A stretch of 64,000 bases of DNA from Dyadobacter sandarakinus (GTDB taxonomy: Bacteria; Bacteroidota; Bacteroidia; Cytophagales; Spirosomataceae). Position 1 is the stretch's first letter; the number at the start of each line of letters is the position of its first letter. The notes beneath the pieces were generated by a model that was not told the origin of the DNA, made no database searches, and saw nothing but the letters and a program-made list of their open reading frames with translations. The stretch covers positions 5,134,001-5,198,000 of the forward strand of contig NZ_CP056775.1 of assembly GCF_016894445.1 (NCBI RefSeq), in the 5' to 3' direction. This document shows positions 26,728 through 36,755 of this stretch, piece after piece. The translations under genes were made by a program, and so were the position numbers.

Positions 26728-29700
26728 TTTGAAAGCTTTTTAAGATTGTAATGAAAAGGTATATCTACCGAGAAGCCCTCGGTAAGTCCGCCGAATGCGC
26801 CACTTCCGGTCAGGGTATCAATTAATTGCGGCTGGTTACTGGATTGCAGGGCAGGAGCTCCGTCAAAGGATTTTACTTCAACCGACCATGTGGGAGAACC
26901 ATCGCTCAATTTTGGATCTTTCTGCAGTACATCGGTTATTTCTATGTGGATGTTGTACCAGCCATCCATGGGAATCAGTGTTCCATCATTGGGAAACTGG
27001 GCTAAGGGCTGGTAAAGAACTCCGACACCCGCGGATTGCAGTCCGTGGTGATCGAGACTGATGCTTCCATCAGGCTGCGTGACAGTTACGGAGTATTTGA
27101 ATGAATTGAGTGGGGCACCTCCTGCGTCGTGCGTACGTGCATTGATCCCAAGCAATGGAATAAACGGTGGATCCTGACTACGGAATGCAGCGGAACTCGC
27201 CGGGGCAGAACAGCCATAGGAGGAGAGCGGCGTGAGTTTCCATTGGTAATCCGTGCTGAATTCAAGATTTTCGACCTTGAAAGTGCTGCCACTAACCATT
27301 TGCGGCTGTACAATGGTTTCAAGACCTCTGTTCAGCGTAAATTCATGATTTACCTTATTGCCGGGATTGTTCCAGGTAAAAGTAATGCTGTTATTCTGCG
27401 AAAAAGGTACTGTTGCATTATCGGGGTTAAGGCCGGTAACACTGGGTGGATTTATCTTGTAGTCGCTGCTGGCTTCCGGGCCAAATACCCAATCCCCTTT
27501 GTAGTTTTTTACACCTGCACTTACCTTCCGGATATAAACACCCGGAAAGTTCCTCACATTTGGGATCTGCGTCGTCTTGGTATCTCCCACGATCACACCG
27601 GTAATGTTCAGGTTGTCAGCCGTATTGATGATCCCAAACTGATAGGCCGCGGCTCCGGGTACGGCGTCCCAGGTCATCTGGAGTGTGCCTCCCGCATCAA
27701 TACACCCCATTGCAGGAAGATTTGGCTTCGCAATTTTGCTTTTATCCACTTTGAAATGAAACCTGGGAGGTATAGCGCCCATTTCATCCTGCGTGATAAA
27801 GGGAGGTGCCGCATAATGCATTGGCGCGAAGGTCCATGCATACACATGTTGATCATCCAATAGTTTCAGATTTTGAATTAACAGGTCTGATACGGGGGCT
27901 TTCCTGGTCTGATCTGTTTCAGAAGGATTTTCCTGGTCGCCATCATAGTAAAATTTGTAATAGTAATGATCCGCACGGGTGTTGCTGGTGGCCGACAAGG
28001 AAACCGGACCCATCATCGAAAGATGTTCACCATCTGCGGGCGATTTCAGCTCGATCTTGGGCAGATCCGTTTTGAAATTCACCGCATCGCTCCACACTCC
28101 GTAAACAAGCGGAAAATTTTTCTTTTCAGTATCGGTAAATGGATAAGTCATGTAATTCGGAAGTACATGCACCTCCCACTCGGAACCAAGCCGGTGCCAC
28201 GGCACAACGCTCCATTTGTAATCACGCGATTTCGCAAGCGCCAGCACAGTATCGACTTTTACATTGGGTTGGTTTTCGTCATAGAATGCGTGTACAGTCA
28301 GTGTTTGTGACGGAACTGCTCCGCTCTTATCAAGTACATCCATGTTGTAACCCTCTGCGCCTTTTACACTTTTCCAGCTTAAGGGGCTCACCCATGCGGG
28401 GATCTCTGCGCCTGTTTGCGGATTCAGGTTGGTTATTGCTTCTACTTCGTGTGTTACAAAATCATAGATCGGCGTCCACTTTGTTTTTCCATTTAACGAC
28501 TCGCAAAAAACAGGATCTTCCGTGGCAGCGCAGCCTCCTTTTCTGGGATCGCCACTGAGGCTTAACCTTGAACGCACGTAGTAGGTCTGTCCGGGTTCGA
28601 GGGCGACATAGCCGTAAGTCATGGAGGTTGCAAGGTCCGGAGAGGCGCTGCTGATAAAACGATGCACGGGTGCAATGTTTTCATCAAATTCCAGACTTTT
28701 ACTTACCTCAAATAAACGTTCGCTTTCATACAGCGGGTACTCTACTTCTACTCCAACCTTCGCTGTCCATGGATAAATAGTAGCTCCATCTTCGGGATAA
28801 TGCTTTAAGGTAGAGGCAAAGTCCGGCAATCCAAGTACCGCAGCCCAGGCATCGTAAAATGCGATATGTTCTTTTGTTTTCTTGTCAACAAAGTACTGGG
28901 GATCCATGTCATGCAGCACCTTCATGGTCATTGCCCGGAATTCTTCAATGGTAGAATTAGCCGGAATCTGCCTGTACGATTCCCACAATACTTTTAGTAC
29001 CAAATCTTTATTGAGCCGATGTACAGTGTAAGTTTTGCTGTCAGGCTCATCATTGGTATATCCGTTTTCTGCACCATGTGTCAGCAGGTAATAAAACAGG
29101 TTGATAATTCCCGAATTAATTTCCGGCTTGTCTTCATTCCAGTTTGTTCCGTGGTACACGGCAGGCTGTCCATACGCTTTCGGATTGGAAAAGTCCTTTG
29201 CATAAAGCAGGTCGGACATATCCTCGTACAATGTCCAGATGTCATCCGCATTTGCATTTTGCTGCGCTTTCTCGTAATCTTTCTTGATTTCCAGGGCAAA
29301 AATTTGTGCAAGGCTGGTAGTGATTGTCTTCCATTCTGGCAGCAGCGGTTTGGATGGATTCGGAAAGTCGTACTTGGTCAGAAAATCAATGCCGGAAAAG
29401 TAGATGCTGCTGATTTCATCCCGACAGCCATAGAGCTTTTTGACGGGATAATTATACGTAACTGAATTTCCTGAAGGTGTCGACGTGTAAGTTTGTATGA
29501 GGTAATTGAAATCACCAATTACATTGTTGATTCCGAACTTACCGCTGCCATCCATACCGGAAAAGTCGAACCGGTCTTTGAACCAGCCACGCGCAAGCTG
29601 GGAGAAAAGGTGTACGCTGACGCCCAGCCGGGAAACAACAGTATTATTGTTATCCGAATAAACAGAGTCCATATTCCAGTCTATCAGCGAGTTACCTTCT

Positions 29701-31205
29701 TTGGCGAAATACGTGTTGATTGCATTGGCATCCGCACATTCATTAAGCAGGGAAATCTTTGGTGCCTGGGGATCCGGCGAAAGCGTTCCATCCTGTGCAT
29801 AGAACTTCAGTTTGCCATTAAAAACGGTTTCGGACTCTTTGAGCGCGCATGCCGTATTATAGGGCGTAATGCTGACATTCACAGCTTCCCAGGCAGTCTG
29901 CATCTGCATATACGCATGTGACTCCGGAGGATAACCCAAGTCAATCAGTGCATCCAGTGTAGCTTTTCTAAGATCATGATAGGATGCATCGCTCTTTAAC
30001 TTTTCTACAAATGCTTTAAAAAAAACCTGCAAGGCCAGCTTGTATGTTTCTTCTTTACTTTCGGGAATAAGTGGTTCAATGCTGTAGTGTCCGTTTCCGG
30101 GCTTATCATCCTTGTCCATTTCATTTTCCTCGATCACGGAGTAAAATGCCAGCTTTACAATATCGCCATTCGCATGAACGTCATAGTCGGCAGCCAGAGG
30201 ATCTTTCTGGAAATACGTTCCATTCCATGCGCTGGGGTGGTTGCATGATTGCGGATCATTGAAAAGGCAATGTGCCATGCCTGGGCCTGTTATTTCCCAA
30301 AAAAATTCCCATTTCGGATTAGAGAACTGTGCTGACTCCATCCAGTTACTGAAGGAAAGCCCCATGATATCACCAAAAGCCTCTTCCATCTCATCTTTCG
30401 CAGCGGATACATTCATAGGCGAAAAACTGGTGGAGTGCTCGATAATGCCGTGGGCTATTTCATGACCAATCGTGGCCCTGTCAACATGCATGCTATTAGA
30501 AGTAATGCTCCTGCACAGTATGACTTGCGAGTTTTTGTAAAATGTGGCATCTTGTTTACTGGCATCTACGACAACAGTAATTGGAACGATACCGAGCTTA
30601 TCAAATCCATCCCATCCATTTCCATTGCCATCCTTAAACAAGGTATGTGTGAACCGGGTGAAGTTCTGGGCTGCTTCGAGGGCACTTAAACCATATTCAT
30701 CAACAATAGGCATGGTAACATTCTGAGCATTGCTGTTCAACGTCGGCATTGTATTGAATGGACCCGTGTAATTGTCCTGACTGTAATTCTGCGGGATTAT
30801 TGAAGAATAGGGATACAGAACGCCGAATTGAACTCCGACGACCTGAACAGGTGCATACAATCCAAGGATAGGATCTTTCGGAGAGTATAATGCAATCGCA
30901 GTTGTATAGTTTCCATTAAATGGTTCCGGAAGCGGATGCTGGATGGTCCACTCATCATAAACATAGGGGAGGTATACCGTTGCGTAAACGTTCCGGTTTC
31001 CATGGTAAGTAGTAGGAGCACCGGTGATCAGGTACGTTTTGGGATTGTACAGCTGCCCAAGAACGCCGGGCTTCGGCGGAATGGTCGGATCAATAAATGT
31101 TTGTGGCTGATAATAAAACTGAGCCTGTGCTGATTTGATAGTGCTGATCAGCATACAAAAGATCAGCAACAACCCCAGAATCGTAGGTTTGTAACAATGC
31201 TTCAT
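26724..31205 (-). CDS. large secreted M4 (thermolysin)-like metallopeptidase with Fn3-like repeats
   Basis: 1493 residues. Signal peptide ends near residue 28 (SAQAQ). The catalytic region shows HEIAH at 248-252 and a downstream EAFGD with the likely third zinc ligand Glu 275, matching the HExxH ... NExxSD plan of M4 enzymes with a slightly longer loop. A helical domain follows to about 450. From about 800 on the chain has several Fn3-like units with the SPADGEHLSMMGPVSLSA and INPPSVTGLNPDNATVPFS type of boundaries. No T9SS sorting domain occurs at the C-terminus (ends YNLKKLSK). The next gene, overlapping by ATGA, supplies one on a separate chain. The M4 call rests on motif order; substrate unknown. 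Confidence 0.8.
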   Translation of the reverse strand: MKHCYKPTILGLLLIFCMLISTIKSAQAQFYYQPQTFIDPTIPPKPGVLGQLYNPKTYLITGAPTTYHGNRNVYATVYLPYVYDEWTIQHPLPEPFNGNYTTAIALYSPKDPILGLYAPVQVVGVQFGVLYPYSSIIPQNYSQDNYTGPFNTMPTLNSNAQNVTMPIVDEYGLSALEAAQNFTRFTHTLFKDGNGNGWDGFDKLGIVPITVVVDASKQDATFYKNSQVILCRSITSNSMHVDRATIGHEIAHGIIEHSTSFSPMNVSAAKDEMEEAFGDIMGLSFSNWMESAQFSNPKWEFFWEITGPGMAHCLFNDPQSCNHPSAWNGTYFQKDPLAADYDVHANGDIVKLAFYSVIEENEMDKDDKPGNGHYSIEPLIPESKEETYKLALQVFFKAFVEKLKSDASYHDLRKATLDALIDLGYPPESHAYMQMQTAWEAVNVSITPYNTACALKESETVFNGKLKFYAQDGTLSPDPQAPKISLLNECADANAINTYFAKEGNSLIDWNMDSVYSDNNNTVVSRLGVSVHLFSQLARGWFKDRFDFSGMDGSGKFGINNVIGDFNYLIQTYTSTPSGNSVTYNYPVKKLYGCRDEISSIYFSGIDFLTKYDFPNPSKPLLPEWKTITTSLAQIFALEIKKDYEKAQQNANADDIWTLYEDMSDLLYAKDFSNPKAYGQPAVYHGTNWNEDKPEINSGIINLFYYLLTHGAENGYTNDEPDSKTYTVHRLNKDLVLKVLWESYRQIPANSTIEEFRAMTMKVLHDMDPQYFVDKKTKEHIAFYDAWAAVLGLPDFASTLKHYPEDGATIYPWTAKVGVEVEYPLYESERLFEVSKSLEFDENIAPVHRFISSASPDLATSMTYGYVALEPGQTYYVRSRLSLSGDPRKGGCAATEDPVFCESLNGKTKWTPIYDFVTHEVEAITNLNPQTGAEIPAWVSPLSWKSVKGAEGYNMDVLDKSGAVPSQTLTVHAFYDENQPNVKVDTVLALAKSRDYKWSVVPWHRLGSEWEVHVLPNYMTYPFTDTEKKNFPLVYGVWSDAVNFKTDLPKIELKSPADGEHLSMMGPVSLSATSNTRADHYYYKFYYDGDQENPSETDQTRKAPVSDLLIQNLKLLDDQHVYAWTFAPMHYAAPPFITQDEMGAIPPRFHFKVDKSKIAKPNLPAMGCIDAGGTLQMTWDAVPGAAAYQFGIINTADNLNITGVIVGDTKTTQIPNVRNFPGVYIRKVSAGVKNYKGDWVFGPEASSDYKINPPSVTGLNPDNATVPFSQNNSITFTWNNPGNKVNHEFTLNRGLETIVQPQMVSGSTFKVENLEFSTDYQWKLTPLSSYGCSAPASSAAFRSQDPPFIPLLGINARTHDAGGAPLNSFKYSVTVTQPDGSISLDHHGLQSAGVGVLYQPLAQFPNDGTLIPMDGWYNIHIEITDVLQKDPKLSDGSPTWSVEVKSFDGAPALQSSNQPQLIDTLTGSGAFGGLTEGFSVDIPFHYNLKKLSK

Positions 31206-31322
31206 TCAATCTTAGTTTAACGGTTATTACTAAGACAAATGTTGGTTTCACTGCCGGATGTGTACAAAAGCGTTGAATTGCCGGTAGCAGAGTTATTCTC
31301 CGGTAAAGTTTTGTAGTAGTCC

Positions 31323-31358
31323 CAAAACAAAGAAGGCGAACAACTGTCCGCCTCTTTG
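31323..31358 (-). terminator. terminator of the T9SS-cargo gene
   Basis: Minus strand AAAGAGGCG, a loop of about 10 nt, CGCCTTCTTT with a one-base bulge, then GTTTTG. It lies 22 bp past the stop at 31381 and before the metallopeptidase gene. Confidence 0.6.
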
Positions 31359-31380
31359 CTATTTATATGTAACACACACT

Positions 31381-32379
31381 TTATCTTTTCAAAACCTTTT
31401 CTGCCTGTACTTCCCCATTCGTTTTGGTGGTTTTGATGATGTAAATGCCCTGGGGCAATGCACTGAAATCAAAGGCCCGCTCTTCGGTTTGTGTTGCTTT
31501 TGCATGACCCAGATCATACACTTTGCGTCCCATGGAATTAATTACTTCCAGACTTTTTACGTTACTCCAGTTTTCCGCTTTAACCAGCAGTACGTCTGCT
31601 ACCGGATTGGGGTACACGTTGGATGAAATTTCATAATCAAACCGGAGCCGTGCAATCTGGCTATACGAAAATGTACCATCCAGATCTACCATTTTCAGGC
31701 GGTAAAGGTTCTCCCCGGCAGCAGGGTTGATATCTGCGTAAGTATAATTCTGAACTGTTTGGCTCTGCCCCGAGGCTATAACTTTCCCCAGTAATTGCCA
31801 TGCTTTTCCATCCGTGCTGTGCTGCACTTCAAAGTGCTCGCTGTTTACTTCCGTGGCGGTGTTCCATGAAAGTACTGCTGTACGTTCCGATTTTTTAGCA
31901 GCAAATGCAATCAGCGAAACCGGGAATGTTGCATTGGAATTACCAGCCGTAATTTTTTCAATGTTCTGTAAAGCAAAAGCATGATTTACAATGTGATTGG
32001 CTGCATCCACGTTTCCCTGTACGGTAGTCACATAGCCATCCTGCGCATTGTAGTAGGCAATTTTCAGGTCAGTTTCTGTATTCCCGTTCAGCTCCGAAGG
32101 ATCATAACGAATCCCCACCGTACCGGAAAATTGCATCGGAGTATCAAACTTGTAAACCCGCTTGATACTGCTGGTAGGCTGTCCCGGGATGGCTGTGCCG
32201 GAAGGTGTGATATCTACATCGCTCCAAGTTGTATTCAGTGCCGGCTGAAAAATCAGGCCCTGGATAGAAACGGTAGCAGTAGCCGGCATGTAGAACTGAT
32301 CACCGGAGGTGAATTGGGCTTGGGCAGCGCTTGCACAAAGCAGGATGCCTAATGCTATTCTAAGTGTAGTAGTTTTCAT
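31381..32379 (-). CDS. T9SS type A sorting domain protein
   Basis: 332 residues from ATG 32379 (MKTTTLRIALG, signal peptide to AQAQ); an in-frame start 60 bp upstream lacks a signal-peptide layout. Residues about 25-150 are a beta-rich region of unknown function. Residues about 165-245 resemble a repeat common in these proteins (AVLSWNTATEVNSEHFEVQHSTDGKAW, AGENLYRLKMVDLDGT). The C-terminus is a T9SS domain (VYPNPVADVLLV, LPQGIYIIKTTKTNG, EKVLKR). The protein should be exported through the type IX system and attached to the cell surface. Partner and ligand unknown. Confidence 0.85.
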   Translation of the reverse strand: MKTTTLRIALGILLCASAAQAQFTSGDQFYMPATATVSIQGLIFQPALNTTWSDVDITPSGTAIPGQPTSSIKRVYKFDTPMQFSGTVGIRYDPSELNGNTETDLKIAYYNAQDGYVTTVQGNVDAANHIVNHAFALQNIEKITAGNSNATFPVSLIAFAAKKSERTAVLSWNTATEVNSEHFEVQHSTDGKAWQLLGKVIASGQSQTVQNYTYADINPAAGENLYRLKMVDLDGTFSYSQIARLRFDYEISSNVYPNPVADVLLVKAENWSNVKSLEVINSMGRKVYDLGHAKATQTEERAFDFSALPQGIYIIKTTKTNGEVQAEKVLKR

Positions 32380-32714
32380 AATGCTGGTATGTTCGATAGT
32401 GTGAAACTTGTTTTTCGTCAAAAATGCCCTGAGAAACACTCATCATCTTGCCGGTACCAGATGGCTTGACGAGTAATCTCACTCTGGCAATTAGAAGAAA
32501 TGGATCATTACTTCTAAACGCGCTCAACCGGAAAGCTGCTCCTTCATGTTTTTCCATTACTCACCTACTGATATAACAGTGGATCTTTCGTGGGTGCGTG
32601 GTAGTTCTCATCTCAATTTCCTTCTCAACCGGCAGGCTGCTCACCTTCTTGTCTGACGCTGACTGCCAATAGAGCAGTTGTTCGTGCCGGGTGAGAGGAA
32701 ATAGAAGTTTTATT
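32380..32714. other. intergenic stretch of 335 bp
   Basis: Separates two leftward surface-protein genes. Two short minus-strand frames (32360-32557 and 32561-32797) have no signal peptide or domain-like pattern and the second overlaps the C1q gene. No strong hairpin terminator was found. Nothing recognised beyond the likely promoter region of the T9SS-cargo gene. Confidence 0.5.
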
Positions 32715-33719
32715 TTAAAAACTACTAACAAATCTCCCGCTAAAAGAGCAGGGTAATAGATTAACGTATTCATCGACAATGTCATGGCTAAATACAAGAT
32801 AGACTTGGTCGTCGAGAGTTAAAGGTAAATCAATAGACAACCCAATAGAATTGGCATCAAACACATTCCTAGAGGAAGCGATAGAAAGCTCTACTCCATT
32901 TCGAACACGGATTAGTGATATAAAACATCCATTATCTGGATCATGAGGTAAGGTTTGATTCCAATAGATGTTTGCATCAAAGTGATAAATACCGGTTTTA
33001 GGAACTACAAAAGTATTGGATGGTGTCCCCGCGGGACCAGTGAAGTTATTACCTATGTCATAAGACTCTAATGTAAAGGGTATCTTTGCAGCATCTATTG
33101 CCATTTTACCAGGATCATTATCAGATTTCTCCACCCTAAAAGCCACTCCTCCCTCCCAAGTCGCATTCCCTTTCGCATCACTCGTAAGCACCTTGCCTTT
33201 CCCCGGCGTTTGCCCGGGCCCGGCTATTTTTATCTTCCCTTCCGTACTCAGCGCGTAGCCCTGATTGCTATATGCATGAATAGTGGCAGAGGAGGTGTTT
33301 GCGCTGTAATTTTGGAGATCAAACATGGCATCTTCCGAGCCTGCCCGAACGTAAGGGATTTTTATATCTGAGACTCCCTTCCAGTCGGGTAATGCAGGAG
33401 TTCCATCGTTGTAGTAAAATCCTACTCCCCACTTTAATCCTGCATTGGTATTATAAATCATCAATCCATTAGCAGGATTTGGGATCGTGGTTGCATCAAC
33501 CAGGCTTTGCAATGCTATCCTCGGTACCAACACCCCCTTATCCGTCGCCGCAATATCCAGCGCGGCGCTGGGGTCAGGGGTTTTGGTGTTGATACCTACA
33601 CCCTGGGCGAAGAGGCTTGTGCAGGTACCTGCCGCCAGCAGCATAGCCAGGATGACGCTCTTTTTCATGCGTTGCATCCTGCGTCGGAGATGCAACATGG
33701 GTGTGTGACTGTGTTTCAT
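32715..33719 (-). CDS. secreted surface/tail-fibre-like protein with C1q-type C-terminal domain
   Basis: 334 residues from ATG 33719; ATG 33668 (MKKSVILAMLL) would give a tighter signal peptide, which ends at LFAQ. After it comes GVGINTKTPDPSAALDIAATDKGVLVPRI, the typical opening of Bacteroidota collagen-like or fibre-like surface proteins. A middle segment (GYALSTEGKIKIAG, GKGKVLTSDAKGNATWEGG) leads to a C-terminal C1q/TNF-like beta sandwich (FVVPKTGIYHFDANIYWNQ, RVRNGVELSIASSRN, LDDQVYLVFSHD). The last 400 bp are visibly more AT-rich than the first half. Function likely adhesion or recognition. Confidence 0.78.
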   Translation of the reverse strand: MKHSHTPMLHLRRRMQRMKKSVILAMLLAAGTCTSLFAQGVGINTKTPDPSAALDIAATDKGVLVPRIALQSLVDATTIPNPANGLMIYNTNAGLKWGVGFYYNDGTPALPDWKGVSDIKIPYVRAGSEDAMFDLQNYSANTSSATIHAYSNQGYALSTEGKIKIAGPGQTPGKGKVLTSDAKGNATWEGGVAFRVEKSDNDPGKMAIDAAKIPFTLESYDIGNNFTGPAGTPSNTFVVPKTGIYHFDANIYWNQTLPHDPDNGCFISLIRVRNGVELSIASSRNVFDANSIGLSIDLPLTLDDQVYLVFSHDIVDEYVNLLPCSFSGRFVSSF

Positions 33720-33914
33720 GTTCGTCTGAGTTTTGTTGGCCTTGCGGCGGTTAATACAAACGAATATGAACATTGCAGTCCGCTTCCGCCTAATCCAATG
33801 ATTCTGTGGCTGGAGTGATTGATTAGCCGGTATTTTCATGCGACTGGATGTGCCTGTTCCCGGTTGACAGTTACACTACTGTGCTGCCTTCTGCCGGTAA
33901 AATGATGTGCAGAT

Positions 33915-34118
33915 TTACAGCTCCAATTCCTGCCGATCCATCCCGAAGCGCCGGGCAGAATCCTTTATAATTTCCAGCACTTCCCCATAGCTGAATAGCC
34001 GGCCCGCGATATAGTCCTTTTCCTCCGGATCCGCAAAAGCCATCTTGCCTTCCAGGTCGCGGATGTTTTCGTATAGGGAGATCACAATGTCCTGAAAAAA
34101 TTCCTCAAACTTCATCAT
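33915..34118 (-). CDS. small hypothetical helical protein
   Basis: 67 residues from ATG 34118. Sequence is acidic and helical throughout (KFEEFFQDIVISLYENIRDLEGKMAFADPEEKDYIAGRLFSYGEVLEII), with no signal peptide or metal motif. Looks like a real small cytoplasmic protein, but the family is not known to me. Divergent from the amidohydrolase operon, which begins 86 bp away. Confidence 0.5.
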   Translation of the reverse strand: MMKFEEFFQDIVISLYENIRDLEGKMAFADPEEKDYIAGRLFSYGEVLEIIKDSARRFGMDRQELEL

Positions 34119-34203
34119 CAACGGTTTAAAATGTCACTTCCTTTTTACGGCCGCTTCTATTACTATTGTATAAGCGATCCGCTTTATCCTAAACACCTTA
34201 ATA

Positions 34204-35487
34204 ATGCTCCTTTTACTTGATCTGAAGAAAACTTCGCGTTTTCTTGTCCTGCTATGCCTGCTGCTTTTCAGCTTCTCCTTGACAAAAGCGCAGGAAATCG
34301 ACCTGCTCCTCCGGGGCGGGCACGTGATTGATCCCAAAAATAACATCGACGCCATTATGGATGTGGCAGTCACCGGCGGTAAAATTGCCAGGGTAGCCGC
34401 CAATATTCCTGCAAGTTCCGCAAAGAAAACCGTGGATGTCAAAGGCTTGTACGTAGTACCCGGGCTCATTGACATGCATGCGCACGTTTTCTATGGTACG
34501 ACACCCGATGCCTACATCGCCAATGCCCCTACAAGTGTGCAGCCGGACGCTTTCACTTTTCGTACGGGCGTCACGACGGTGGTGGATGCAGGCTCCTCAG
34601 GCTGGCGCAACTTTCGCACTTTCAAGGCACAAACGATCGACAAATCGCAGACACGCGTGCTTGCCTTCCTCAATATCGTGGGCACGGGTATGGCTAGCCG
34701 GTACGAGGAGCAGGACCTGACCGACATGAACCCGACCATGGTCGCCAACATGATCACCCGCCTTTTTCCCGATATCCTGGTGGGTATCAAATCGGCGCAC
34801 TTCTGGGGCGACTACTCGCAGGTGCAAAAAGCGGTAGAGGCTGGCAAAATGGCCAATGTCCCTGTGATGGTCGACTTTGGGGAGCATAAGCCGCCTCTTT
34901 CGATAGAAAAGCTTTTCACCGAGTACCTGCGTCCGGGCGACATCTTCACGCATACCTATTCTTACGGACCTACCCAGCGCGAAACCGTTGTGGACGAAGC
35001 TGGTAAGGTGAAGCCCTTTGTGCTGGATGTTCAGAAAAAAGGATTGGTGTTTGATGTAGGTCATGGGGGAGGTGCTTTTGCGTGGCGACAGGCAGTACCC
35101 GCTATGAAGCAGGGTTTTAAGCCCAATGTGATCAGTACCGACCTCCATGCCGAAAGTATGAACGGCGCCATGAAAGGACTGGATAATGTCATTTCCAAAT
35201 TCCTGAACATCGGCATGACCCTGCCCGACGCCATCCTGCGTGCCACCTGGAATCCGGCTCAGGTGATCCACCGGCCTGATCTGGGTTCGCTGTCCGTGGG
35301 CTCTGATGCAGATGTTGCCGTTTTCAACCTGCGTAAGGGTGATTTTGGATTTCTGGATACACGCAGGACGGTGCTGAAAGGCGATAAAAAGCTGGAAGCT
35401 GAATTAACAATTCGGGCAGGCAAAATTGTTTGGGACCTCAATGGGATCAGTGCCGGCGGGTGGGAGGCAGAGTTGCAGGGTAAGTAA
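34204..35487 (+). CDS. exported amidohydrolase/deacetylase-family metallohydrolase (copy 1)
   Basis: 427 residues with an N-terminal signal peptide (hydrophobic VLLCLLLFSFS, then KAQ). The amidohydrolase fold shows LLLRGGHVIDPKNNID, the metal motif HAH in GLIDMHAHVFYG, FRTGVTTVVDAGSSGW, the His of DVGHGGGAF and the Asp of STDLHAESMNG, closing with SVGSDADVAVFNL and the typical RAGKIVWDLNG. The group (dihydroorotase-like, EF_0837 type) hydrolyses amide or N-acyl bonds; the substrate is unknown. Paralogue of the next gene, 30 bp downstream. First of three genes in an operon. Confidence 0.88.
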   Translation: MLLLLDLKKTSRFLVLLCLLLFSFSLTKAQEIDLLLRGGHVIDPKNNIDAIMDVAVTGGKIARVAANIPASSAKKTVDVKGLYVVPGLIDMHAHVFYGTTPDAYIANAPTSVQPDAFTFRTGVTTVVDAGSSGWRNFRTFKAQTIDKSQTRVLAFLNIVGTGMASRYEEQDLTDMNPTMVANMITRLFPDILVGIKSAHFWGDYSQVQKAVEAGKMANVPVMVDFGEHKPPLSIEKLFTEYLRPGDIFTHTYSYGPTQRETVVDEAGKVKPFVLDVQKKGLVFDVGHGGGAFAWRQAVPAMKQGFKPNVISTDLHAESMNGAMKGLDNVISKFLNIGMTLPDAILRATWNPAQVIHRPDLGSLSVGSDADVAVFNLRKGDFGFLDTRRTVLKGDKKLEAELTIRAGKIVWDLNGISAGGWEAELQGK

Positions 35488-35517
35488 GATGCACCTTTCG
35501 GTAAATCATTTTCTCCA

Positions 35518-36753
35518 ATGAAAACAAAATGGAAATGCTGGCGCATATTGCTCTTCGGGCTGCTTTGCATGCAGGCAGCTCAGGCACAGACTTACGAACT
35601 GCTTATTAAAGGGGCGCATGTGATTGATCCTGTCAATAACATCAATCAAGTGATGGATGTGGCTGTAAGCAAAGGTACCATCGCCAAAGTAGCCGCGCAC
35701 ATCACCAGCCCCGCTGAAAAAACCATTGACGCAAAAGGCCTGTTTCTCACGCCGGGCTTCATTGATCCGCATACCCATGTGTTTGTAGGCACGCAGCCCG
35801 ATTTGTTCGCAAATGGGGTCAACAGCGTATCTCCGGATGATTTTACCTTCCGCTCGGGCGTGACTACGGTTGTGGATGCCGGTACCTCCGGCTGGCGCAG
35901 TTTTCCATTGTTCAAGTCGCAGGTTATCGACCAGTCCAAAACGCGCATACTGGCCTTCCTGAACATTGCCGGCAATGGAATGACGGGTGAAAAATATGAG
36001 CAGGAACTATCGGATATGAATGCCGATTCCACCGCAGCAGCTATCCGTGACAATCCGGACATTGTGGCAGGGGTGAAGATAGGCCACTATAATGGTACCG
36101 ACTGGGCGCCTTTTGACAGGGCTTTGCAGGCGGCTGCCTCAGCCGGCAAGCCACTGTTTGTAGAGTGCCATTTGCCAAATTACCCGCTGGCAGACCAGCT
36201 TGCGCGCATGCGGCCGGGCGATATGATTACCCACACTTTTGAAAACATCAGGGAACGTGCGCCCATCGTCGGGGCGGATGGTAAGGTGCAGCAGATTGTT
36301 TGGGAAGCAAAAAAGCGGGGCATATTGTTTGATCTCGGGCATGGCGGCGCCGGATTCTGGTTTGGTCAGGCTTCACCGGCGGTAAAGCAGGGTTTTTATC
36401 CCAATTCATTTGGCACCGACCTGCACCGTTTCAGCATGAACTCGGGCATGAAGGATATGGCTAATGTAATGTCCAAATTCATGGCCCTCGGCATTCCGTT
36501 TAAGGAAGTAATCACCATTGCAACCTCCAATGCAGCCCGCGCCATCGGCCACCCCGAGCTGGGAAATCTGAAAGAAGGAAATCCTGCCGACCTGGTACTG
36601 CTAGGCCTCCGCACGGGAGAGTTCGGCTTTGTGGACTCAGCAGGTAACAGCATCACAGGCAAGCAGAAAATTGAAGTGGAAATGACTGTCAGGGCCGGCA
36701 AAATCGTGTGGGACCTTAATGGTATCAGTGCAAAAAAACAGCAACAACATTGA
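35518..36753 (+). CDS. exported amidohydrolase/deacetylase-family metallohydrolase (copy 2)
   Basis: 411 residues with a signal peptide (LLFGLLCMQAAQAQ). Same motif order as the upstream copy: LLIKGAHVIDPVNNINQVMDVA, HTH in GFIDPHTHVFVG (so HxH is kept), FRSGVTTVVDAGTSGW, DLGHGGAGFW, GTDLHRFSMNSGM and RAGKIVWDLNGISA. The two copies are clearly a tandem duplication, but diverged enough to suggest different substrates. A dehydrogenase/cytochrome c gene starts 2 bp downstream. Confidence 0.88.
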   Translation: MKTKWKCWRILLFGLLCMQAAQAQTYELLIKGAHVIDPVNNINQVMDVAVSKGTIAKVAAHITSPAEKTIDAKGLFLTPGFIDPHTHVFVGTQPDLFANGVNSVSPDDFTFRSGVTTVVDAGTSGWRSFPLFKSQVIDQSKTRILAFLNIAGNGMTGEKYEQELSDMNADSTAAAIRDNPDIVAGVKIGHYNGTDWAPFDRALQAAASAGKPLFVECHLPNYPLADQLARMRPGDMITHTFENIRERAPIVGADGKVQQIVWEAKKRGILFDLGHGGAGFWFGQASPAVKQGFYPNSFGTDLHRFSMNSGMKDMANVMSKFMALGIPFKEVITIATSNAARAIGHPELGNLKEGNPADLVLLGLRTGEFGFVDSAGNSITGKQKIEVEMTVRAGKIVWDLNGISAKKQQQH

Positions 36754-36755
36754 CA

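Noticed and set aside
32360-32797. Two short minus-strand frames between surface-protein genes
   Set aside because: No domain and overlap with the C1q gene; treated as noise.
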